A stretch of 64,000 bases of DNA from Pseudomonadota bacterium. GTDB lineage: Bacteria > Pseudomonadota > Gammaproteobacteria > Steroidobacterales > Steroidobacteraceae. Position 1 is the stretch's first letter, and every line of letters starts with the position of its first letter. The stretch lies in the NCBI GenBank assembly GCA_025357635.1, contig JANXOV010000004.1:62001-126000 (forward strand), in the 5' to 3' direction. Under the pieces are notes generated by a model. The model was not told the DNA's origin. It did not search any database and was given only the letters and a program-made list of their open reading frames with translations. This document shows, in pieces, positions 16,340-25,600 of this stretch. The position numbers and the translations under genes were made by a program.

Positions 16340-17463
16340 CGCGGCAGCCACGCCCGCAGCAGCTCGATGGCGCGCTCCACCAACTCGCTGGAGATGGCAA
16401 AAGACAAGCGGATGCAGTGACGGCCGTGGTCCGGATCGAAGTCGATGCCCGGTGCGGCAGCAATGCCGGTTTCCTCGAGCAGCCGCTTGCACAACGCCAG
16501 ACTGTCATCGGTCAGGTGCCCGACGTTCAGATACAGATAAAAGGCCCCGTCCGGAGCGGACAGCCCGTTGAATCCGAGCGCAGGCAACTCGGCCAGCAGG
16601 CGCGCGCGATTGTGCGCATAGGTTGCCACGGCCGCGCGCAATTCAGACAGATCCTCGAATGCCGCCAATGCGGCATGCTGCGAGATCGAGGGCGGCGTAA
16701 GAAAAAAGTTGATCAGGTGTGTGCTGATATGGGCGACACAATCCTCGGGAACCACCAGCCACCCCAGCCGCCAGCCGGTCATGCGATACAGCTTGGAAAA
16801 GCTGTTCACGATGATGGCCTGAGGATCCACTTCCAGCGCGCACACGGCCGGGGCAGCGTAGACGATGGAATGATAGATCTCATCGGAAATCAGCCGTGTG
16901 CCGCGCGCGCGACACAGCGCGGCGACGGCAGTGAGCTGCTCGCGCGACAGCATGGCCCCGGTTGGATTGTTGGGACTCGCCAGCACCAGCCCGTGCAAGG
17001 GCTGCGGCACCTGCCGCAGAGCATCCGCGGTGAGCCGATACTGCGTCCGCGGACCGCAGTCGATTTCCACAGGCTGACGGCCCAGGGCGAGCAATGAATT
17101 CCGGTAGGCTGGATAACCGGGCCGCAGCAGGCCGACACGATCCCCCGCCGCGAACAAGGCGGTGAACAGCGCAATCAAGCCGGCGCTGGCGCCGGCGGTG
17201 AGCAGAATACGCTCAGGCGAGACCGCGACGCCGTAGTCATCGAGATAGTGCCGCGCGATGCGTTCACGCAAACGTGGGGAATTCCAGTACACCTGGCGTT
17301 CGTGGTCCAGCGCATGATGCGCGGCGGCTATCGCGGCGGGCGAGGCCCCGAGGCTGGGTTCGCCAAAGTGCATGGGGATGACCTCGCGCCCCGCCTGCGA
17401 CATCCCGGCGGCCAGCCGCGCGATGTCGCCTGCATAAAACGAGGGGATTTCCACGCCGCGCAT
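16336..17463 (-). CDS. Class I/II PLP-dependent aminotransferase
   Basis: The 375-residue fold-type I aminotransferase has the family motifs LTAGASAGLIALF, GYPAYRNSLLALG, LASPNNPTGAMLS, ISDEIYHSIVY, and NSFSKLYRMTGWRLGWLV, where the lysine binds PLP. CIRLSFAIS near the C-terminus holds the substrate-carboxylate arginine. The cytoplasmic role is transfer of an amino group from an amino acid to a keto acid; the sequence resembles aspartate/aromatic or MalY-type enzymes but the substrate is not determinable. It follows gabT after 17 bases and is probably co-transcribed. Confidence 0.9.
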   Translation of the reverse strand: MRGVEIPSFYAGDIARLAAGMSQAGREVIPMHFGEPSLGASPAAIAAAHHALDHERQVYWNSPRLRERIARHYLDDYGVAVSPERILLTAGASAGLIALFTALFAAGDRVGLLRPGYPAYRNSLLALGRQPVEIDCGPRTQYRLTADALRQVPQPLHGLVLASPNNPTGAMLSREQLTAVAALCRARGTRLISDEIYHSIVYAAPAVCALEVDPQAIIVNSFSKLYRMTGWRLGWLVVPEDCVAHISTHLINFFLTPPSISQHAALAAFEDLSELRAAVATYAHNRARLLAELPALGFNGLSAPDGAFYLYLNVGHLTDDSLALCKRLLEETGIAAAPGIDFDPDHGRHCIRLSFAISSELVERAIELLRAWLPR

Positions 17464-17480
17464 GGCCGCAACCGGATTGG

Positions 17481-18764
17481 TCAGTCGCTGCGCTTGAGTG
17501 CGTGTTCGATAATGTCCAGCCCTTCGCGGATGATGCCATCGGAGGCCGTCAGGGGCACCAGAATGCGGATCGTGTTGGCATAGACGCCGCAGGTGAGCAG
17601 GATCAGGCCTCGCTGCAACGCACGCGCAGCGACCCGCTTGGCCGCATCGGCATCCGGATCATGGGAGCCGGACTGCCTGACCAGATCGAAGGCCAGCATG
17701 CCGCCGCGGCCACGCAGGGCGGCGATGGGCAGCAGGTCGGCGCGGCCGGCAAAGGCGCTGAGGCGAGACTGGATGGCGGCGCCGAGTGCAATGGAACGGT
17801 CGAGCAGTTTTTCACGTTCGAACACGTCCAGAACGGCCAGACCCGCCGCGCAGGCCAGGGGATTGCCGGCATAGGTGCCGCCCAATCCGCCGGGTCCCGG
17901 TGCATCCATGACCTCGGCGCGGCCGATGACGCCGGCCAGCGGCATGCCGCCGGCCAGGGATTTCGCGATGGTGATCATGTCGGGTTTGACGCCCGAGTAT
18001 TCAATGGCGAACATCTTGCCAGTACGGCCGAAGCCGGATTGCACTTCGTCGGCGATCAGTAACATGCCGTGGGTGTCGCACAGTTTGCGCAGCGCCTGCA
18101 GCAGCTCGTCGGGCGCGACATGGAAGCCACCCTCGCCTTGCACCGGTTCGATGATGATGGCGGCGACGCTGGTCGGGGCGACATCGGACTTGAACAAGAA
18201 CTCCAGCGCCTTGAGCGAGTCCTTGACGCTGACCCCGTAATGCTCGACGGGGAACGGAATGTGAAACACCTCGGCTGGCATCGGACCGAAGGCCTGCTTG
18301 TAGGGCGCGACCTTGCCGGTGAGCGCCATGGTCATCATGGTGCGGCCATGAAAGGCGCCGCTGAAGGCGATGATGGCCGAGCGGCCGGTGGCGGCGCGCG
18401 CGATCTTCACCGCGTTCTCGCAGGCCTCGGCGCCGGTGGATACGAACATGGTCTTGGCGGGCCCGGCGATGGGCGCGAGCTTGTTCAGCCGTTCGGCCAG
18501 CGCCACGTAGGATTCGTACAGCACGACTTGAAAGGCCGTGTGCATGCACTTGTCCAATTGCTCCTTCACCGCCGCCACGACCGCCGGGTGACGGTGCCCC
18601 GAATTCAGCACGCCGATGCCACCGCCGAAATCGATGTAGCGGCGGCCCTCGACGTCCCAGATTTCCGCATTCTCGGCGCGCGCGGCGAACACGGTGGTGG
18701 CGTGGGAGATTCCGCTGGGCACGGCGGCTCGGCGGCGTTCGAAGAGTTCTGAGTTGGTGGCCAT
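17481..18764 (-). CDS. gabT: 4-aminobutyrate (GABA) aminotransferase
   Basis: The 427-residue class III PLP aminotransferase has FGGGIGVLNSGHRHPAV, FVSTGAEACENAVKIARAAT, ISGAFHGRT-like AFSGAFHGRTMM, IIIEPVQGEGGFH, LIADEVQSGFGRTGKMFA and the PLP lysine in ITIAKSLAGGMPLAGVIGR. GTYAGNPLACAAG follows. These match GabT/PuuE, which convert GABA and 2-oxoglutarate to succinate semialdehyde and glutamate. A start ATG at 18764 gives a normal N-terminus (TNSELFERRRAAVP). No gabD neighbour is present. A 67-base gap separates it from the ABC permease, so one long operon is possible but not certain. Confidence 0.93.
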   Translation of the reverse strand: MATNSELFERRRAAVPSGISHATTVFAARAENAEIWDVEGRRYIDFGGGIGVLNSGHRHPAVVAAVKEQLDKCMHTAFQVVLYESYVALAERLNKLAPIAGPAKTMFVSTGAEACENAVKIARAATGRSAIIAFSGAFHGRTMMTMALTGKVAPYKQAFGPMPAEVFHIPFPVEHYGVSVKDSLKALEFLFKSDVAPTSVAAIIIEPVQGEGGFHVAPDELLQALRKLCDTHGMLLIADEVQSGFGRTGKMFAIEYSGVKPDMITIAKSLAGGMPLAGVIGRAEVMDAPGPGGLGGTYAGNPLACAAGLAVLDVFEREKLLDRSIALGAAIQSRLSAFAGRADLLPIAALRGRGGMLAFDLVRQSGSHDPDADAAKRVAARALQRGLILLTCGVYANTIRILVPLTASDGIIREGLDIIEHALKRSD

Positions 18765-18831
18765 GGGCGTAGTTTACCGGCCCGGCAACCCCGTAGTCAC
18801 GCGGATCTCAAAGAGCCCGAACCGGACGCTC

Positions 18832-19589
18832 TCAGGCCTTCAGCCGATACCCCGTCTTGAAAATCACGCCGATGGCAATCAGGCAGGCGGCCATGAACAA
18901 CAGCGTCATTCCCAGGCTCAAGGACACGCTTACATCCGAGATGCCATAGAAACTCCAGCGGAAGCCGCTCACCAGGTACACCACCGGATTGAACAGCGTG
19001 ACCTTTTGCCACACCGCCGGGAGCATGTTGATGGAATAGAAGCTGCCGCCCAGAAAGGTCAGCGGCGTCACCACCATGATGGGCACGATCTGCAGCTTCT
19101 CCCAGCCCGTTGCCCAGATGCCGATCATGAATCCGAACAGACTGAAGGTGATCGAGGTCAGCAGCAAAAAGGTGATCATCCACAGCGGATGCAAGATGTG
19201 AAACGGCACGAACACGCGCGCCGTGATCAGGATGATGAGCCCCAGCAGCACGGACTTGGTGGCGGCCGCGCCGACGTACCCGAGCAGGATTTCGATGTAG
19301 GAAATCGGCGCCGACAGCACTTCGTAGAGCGTGCCCGAGTACTTGGGCATGAAGATGCCGAACGACGCATTGGCGATGCTTTCGGTCAGCACCGACAGCA
19401 TGATCAGACCCGGCACAATGAACGCGCCGTAGCTGACGCCTTCGATTTGCGGAATGCGCGCGCCGATGGCGGCGCCGAACACGACGAAATACAGCGAGGT
19501 GGAAATGACCGGCGAGAGGATGCTCTGCACCAGCGTGCGCAGCCAGCGCGCCAGCTCGAAGCGGTAGATGGTGCGGATGGCGTGGCCGT

Positions 19590-19593
<4 letters not shown>
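18832..19593 (-). CDS. ABC-2 type transporter permease (YadH-like)
   Basis: This 253-residue inner-membrane permease has about six helices and the ABC-2 signature region. Recognisable parts are the N-terminal amphipathic helix ([20 protein letters not shown]), [10 protein letters not shown], the [20 protein letters not shown] segment, [14 protein letters not shown], and [19 protein letters not shown] followed by [12 protein letters not shown]. These match E. coli YadH, an exporter permease of unknown substrate. I set the start at 19593, where ATGA overlaps the ATPase stop; the open frame upstream runs inside the ATPase gene and is a shadow. Confidence 0.92.
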
Positions 19594-20516
<923 letters not shown>

Positions 20517-20525
20517 GAACGACCC

Positions 20526-22662
20526 TCAGCGGACAGTGACCAGAATCCGGTCGAGCGTGCGCCCGGCGCCATCCTGCAGGGCCAGATGATGCGAGCCTGC
20601 CGCAGGAATCCAATACAGGTCCCGGTCGGCGGGGCCCAGTACCGTGTCGTTCAATGTGATGAGCATGCCCGCTTTGACGCCCTGTGCAGTGACCGGAATG
20701 CGCTGCGCATTGAGCGGAATATCCGGATCGATGGCGATGATCATACCATTGGCGGGACTGGTGATCCGGACCACTTTGGATGCACGCGACACCGCGGTGA
20801 CTTCCTGAATCTGCGTACCATTCAAAAACCACTCGTGCCGCGCAGGTTCCACCGCAGAGGCGAAGCGCATCGCGACACGCTGCACGCCGGCGGGCGCCAC
20901 AGGCGCCAGGGACGCCAGATCTTGCTGCAGGACATTCATCAGGTCATGCCACACGGGCGCGGCGCCCGTGACGCCGCTGACATCGTGCATGGCATCGCCT
21001 TCGAAATTACCCACCCAGACGGCAACCGTGAACTGGCGCGAAAAGCCGACGCACCAATTGTCACGCATGTCCTTGCTGGTGCCGGTCTTCGCCGCGCTCC
21101 AGAACGCGGTGTTGAGGTGATTGTCCAGACCGAAGGTGATGGCGCGCGCGGCCCGGTCACTCAAAATGTCGGCGATGACGAAGCTGGCAGCGGCGGGCAG
21201 CGCATCGTGCTGCGCATCGCAGATCGTCCAGCCGCAGGCGCAGCGCCGACCAACGGCCGCCGCGCGCCAGCGCGCGATAGGCCTGCGCCTGCTCCCACAG
21301 GCTGACCTCGGCCGATCCCAGCGCCAGCGAAAAACCGTAGAACGCGCCATCCTCGTCAATGCCGGCATAGCCCAGATCGCTCAGGCGATTGCGAAACGGC
21401 TCGACGCCGACCAGCACCAGAGTGCGTACCGCCGGCACATTGAGCGAATTGCCGAGCGCGGTGCGCACGCTCACCAGGCCTTTGAACTCGTGATCGTAGT
21501 CCTGCGGAATGTAGAGGCCGGTGCCGGTGTCCAGATTCAACGGCGAATCATCCAGCAGCGACGCGGCGGTCAGGTAGCGCTTCTCCAGCGCCAGCTCATA
21601 CAGAAACGGTTTGAGCGTGGAGCCTGCCTGGCGCCGCGCCCGCACGCCATCGACCTGCCGCGCGCGCGACGCGGGTCCGGCGGAACCCACATAGGCCAGC
21701 ACGTCGCCGCTGGCATTGTCGACCACGATCAATGCACCATCGCGCACATTGCGATCGGACAGATCGCGCAGATGCTCGCGCAGGATGTCGCGCGCGGCGC
21801 GCTGAATGCTTGCGTCCAGCGTGGTCTGCACGCGTTCACCGGGCCGGGTCAGCAAGGCAGCGCTCAAGTGCGGCGCCAGCGACTGCGCCGGGTCGGCGCG
21901 CTCGTTGCGCCGCGACATCTGTTCAGCGGCTGCGCGAATGGAGTTGCAATCCACCGGGCCGGCCTGCTGCCGCGCGCGGGCGCAGGCGCGAGCGGCGACG
22001 CGCGCCACAGCGGCGCCCGGTTCGGGCAACAGCGCCGCGAGCACCTGACTCTCCGGCACCGACAAACCGGCCGCCAATTTGCCGGCCAGCACCTGCGCTG
22101 CAGCCCCGACGCCCTGCAGTTCGCCGCGGAACTCCACCAGATTCAGATACGCTTCGAGGATCTGCTGTTTGCTCCAGTGCGATTCCAGCGCATACGCCGT
22201 GAGCACCTGCGACCATTTGCGCGACCAGTTGCGGACCGCGCCGCCGCCGCGGCGCTGTCCCGTCAGCATCGAAGCCAATTGCATGCTGAGTGTGCTCGCG
22301 CCGCGCGCACGGCCATGCACAATCTGCGCGTACAACGCCGCCGGCACCGCGCGCCAGTCCACGCCGCGATGCTCGAAGAAGCGGCGGTCCTCGCCGTCGA
22401 TGAGCGCACGAATCAACGCCGGCGACACGGATTCGAGCGGCACCCATTGCAGACGGCGCACGCCGAAGTCGATGCGCGCGGAATCCAGCACCTCGCCATG
22501 GCGGTCCACCAGGTAAGCGGCCGATGGCGTGAAGTTGAGGCGCACACTGTCGAACGAGGGCACGGCAGCCAGCCGCAGCCAGAGCGAGAATGCGCAGGCT
22601 GCGCCGGCCAGCGCGGCAGCGCCGCTGCCGATCATCCAACGGGTACGATTACTGCGGTGCAT
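20526..22662 (-). pseudogene. pbpC: Penicillin-binding protein 1C (pbpC), interrupted by a frameshift
   Basis: Two adjacent frames together make one PBP1C. The first (22662 down to about 21230) holds the signal/anchor helix, the GT51 transglycosylase domain (GEDRRFFEHRGVDW, RGASTLSMQLASML) and the transpeptidase SxxK (GSTLKPFLYE) and SxN (GNSLNVPAVR). The second (about 21225 to 20526) resumes in the +1 frame with FVIADILSD, the KTG motif (AAKTGTSKDMRDNWCVGFS) and the BiPBP C-terminal domain. Without correction the first frame ends at 21157 and lacks KTG, so no active transpeptidase could form. A single-base change between about 21200 and 21250 would restore it; a sequencing error and a true mutation cannot be told apart here. 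It overlaps the alpha-2-macroglobulin gene by 14 bases. Confidence 0.88.
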
Positions 22663-25600
22663 GCTCCGGCTCCACGGTCACCGGCGCATTGGGCGATTCG
22701 CCGAACATCTCCGGCGCATACATGGCCTCGACGCGCGTGGCCGGTAGCAGGAAGGTGCCCGGATTGTTCAGGCGCACCGTGTACTCCACTGTCCATCGGC
22801 CCTTCGGCACGAAGCGGTAGTAGCCGCGATAGCCATCGAAGCGCCGTTCCTCGAACGCCAGCCATGCCCAGCCTTCACGCCGCTCATTGCGCTGCACGAG
22901 TTCAGACTGACCGCCCAATCCGCTGCCCAGCACCGTCGCACCGGCCGGCACCGGATCATCCACCACCACCCAGCTCATATCCGACTGCGCTTCCAGATCC
23001 AACCGCACGCGGATCACATCGCCGCGCGTATACGCGCCGGCGCGATGCGGCTCCACCGGCGTCAGCGTGCGCGTCACCTTGAATCCGGTGAACAAGGGCT
23101 TATCCAGCGGCAACGCTGCCGTGGCCCGCACCATCACCCAGGGCTTGCCCTTGCCGATGTGCGCCACGCCCAGATTCGCACGGCCTTCTGCCCACGGCAG
23201 AGCCAGCTGCGCGACGCCCTCAGGCTGCGGCCAGTTGACGACTCGTTTGTCGGATTGATATTGGATGCCGGTTGCACCGCTCACCGGCACGGACTCGAAG
23301 GCGCGCGAGAACTTCTCCATGGCCAGCACACCCCAGGCATTGGCCACGGTGGTGTTCCAATGGCCCGATTGCTGACGGCCCAGCGCACCGCGCACCAGCC
23401 GCGCAATGTCCTCACGCCAGGCGGACTCGGGCAGCGCGGCCAGCAGCATGCGGTTGGCGTTGGAATCGCTGGAGATCATGAGCCACCAGAGCGCATCGCT
23501 GCGCTCGGTGGAGAAGGTCATGATCGTGCCTTGAAAATTCAGCCGCGAGCGCAGAATGCCGAGCGCAGCGTCGCGTCGCTCCTGCGCATGCGCGATGCCC
23601 TGCACGCGGCTCAAGATGCCCAGCCAGTCGATGACGGCGGAGGTCGGCCACAGATTCGGATCGATGCTGAGCGAGTCGAGCATGCCCGCTTCGGCGGCGC
23701 CGTACCGGGACAGTGCATCCAGCGCCGCCAGCTTGCGGATGGTGAGATCGGCTGTGGGCAGCGCCGAGCGGCGGATCAGTTTGCCGGTGACGAAACGCTG
23801 CAGCGCCTGAATGATGCGCTGCCGGTCACTTTCAGGCAGCGGCCAGCCGGCTTCGGCCGCGATCGCCAGCACATAGGCGCTCAACGAGTCATCGCCATCC
23901 AATCGGTCGGTGGGGAAATACTTGAGCAGGCCGTCAGCGTCCATGTAGGCCGGCAGGCGCGACACCACGGCGTCGAAATACGCGCGGTCGCGCAAGGCCA
24001 CGCCGCGCGAGACCTGCTGTTCGAGGCAGATGTAGGGATACCCGCTCATGTATTCGCGCACGCCGTCCAGCCCATCGCCCAACCGCGCGCGCAGCGTGAT
24101 TTCCAGTCCGCCACGGCCCGGCACGGCGCCCTTGGGTCTCTGCGCAGGCAGGGTGAGCGGCGCGCTGAGCTGCGCAATCGTGGCCTGATAGGTGCGCACC
24201 GGAAAGGCCGGCACGACGCTTTCGGTCACCTTGATCTTGTCCCCTGCCGTTCCGTTCAAATCCCGAACGCTGACTTGCCACACGGCGTTGGCGCTGCCGA
24301 TGGGAACACTCATCGGCCAGACGAGGTCGCGCGATTCTCCGGCGGGAATGTCCAGCCGGCGTGCGGCAAGGCTTTCGCCGGCGGCCGGTGACACCGACGC
24401 CGTGGCTTCGATACTCAGGGCGCGCTGCGTGGTGTTGCGCACCGTGAAGGTCGCCGCATAGCGATCGCCCTCGCGCACCAGCGGCGGCAGGCCCGACAGC
24501 AGAATCAGATCCTGCGTGGTGGCGATGCTGACACTGCCGCTGCCGAACAACTGCGCGCCGCCATGCGCGACCGCAACAATTCGGAACGAGGACAGTGAAT
24601 CGTTCAGCGGTACGGTGATGCCGGCATTGCCTTGAGAATCCAGCGTGACACGCCCCTTCCACAGCAGCAGCGAGTCAAACTGCTCGCGCGCGTGATCGGC
24701 TTCCCGGCCACCGCCGCCGCCGTGCGGCACGGCCTTGCGGCCGTAGTGACGCTTGCCCACCACCTGCATCTGCGCCGTGGACGTCCACACGTCCAGACCG
24801 CGTTCGCCCATCATGGCGGACAGCAGATCCCAGCTTGGGTTCGGCGCAAGATCCAGCAATGCCTCATCCACCGCGGCGATGCTCACCTCCGACCCGGCGG
24901 GCAGCAGTCCACCGTCGGCGCGCGCCACGTGAATCTGCAGACGCGCCTTGTCGCGCACCTTGAAGGTGCTGCGCTCCGGCGTCACCGTCACCTGCAGACG
25001 ATGCGGTTTCCAACCCACTTTTATTTTCGCAAGGCCCAGCCGGTAAGCGGGCTTGTTGAGATCGACAAGCGCGGTGATCTCCTGCGCATCGCCGCCGCTG
25101 CGCTTGCCTTGCGCATGCGCGACGCGGCCGCGCACGGCCAGCACCGACACATAGACGTTGGGTGCATAGTTGTTCCCGATTGGCACGTCGATGGCCGGCG
25201 CGCGGCCGCTGAGTCGGGTCACGAAACTCGACATCACGCCCTCGCGTTCCACGGTTACGAGCGCCGTGGCCTCGCGAAACGGCATGCGCACCTGGAATCG
25301 CGCCGTCTCTCCGGCTTCGTACTCTTTCTTTTCCGGCAGCACGTCCATGCGATCGCCCGAGGTGCCGCCGAACCACCAGTCGTCTTTGCCGGCGACCCAG
25401 ATCGAGGTGGTGGCGCCGGCCATCTGCCCTTGCGCATCCCGCGCCTCGGCACGCACCAGAACTTCACCGGAAACGCCAGGCGCCACTTCGCACAATAAAA
25501 TGCCCTGCGCATTGGTCCTGCCGTTACAGGCCGCGGCGATGCGGTGCGTTTCGTTGCTGGATTCGTACGCATAGAACCCGCCGATCAGCCGCTTGCGATA

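Noticed and set aside
15169..17097. Plus-strand open frame crossing the ArnT-like gene and the converging aminotransferase
   Set aside because: It spans the end of one well supported gene and runs antisense to another, with a Gly/Arg/Ala-rich product.
21121..23082. Long plus-strand open frame opposite pbpC and the alpha-2-macroglobulin end
   Set aside because: It is a GC-rich antisense shadow with Arg/Ala/Gln-rich, low-complexity protein and no motif; the minus-strand genes are well supported.
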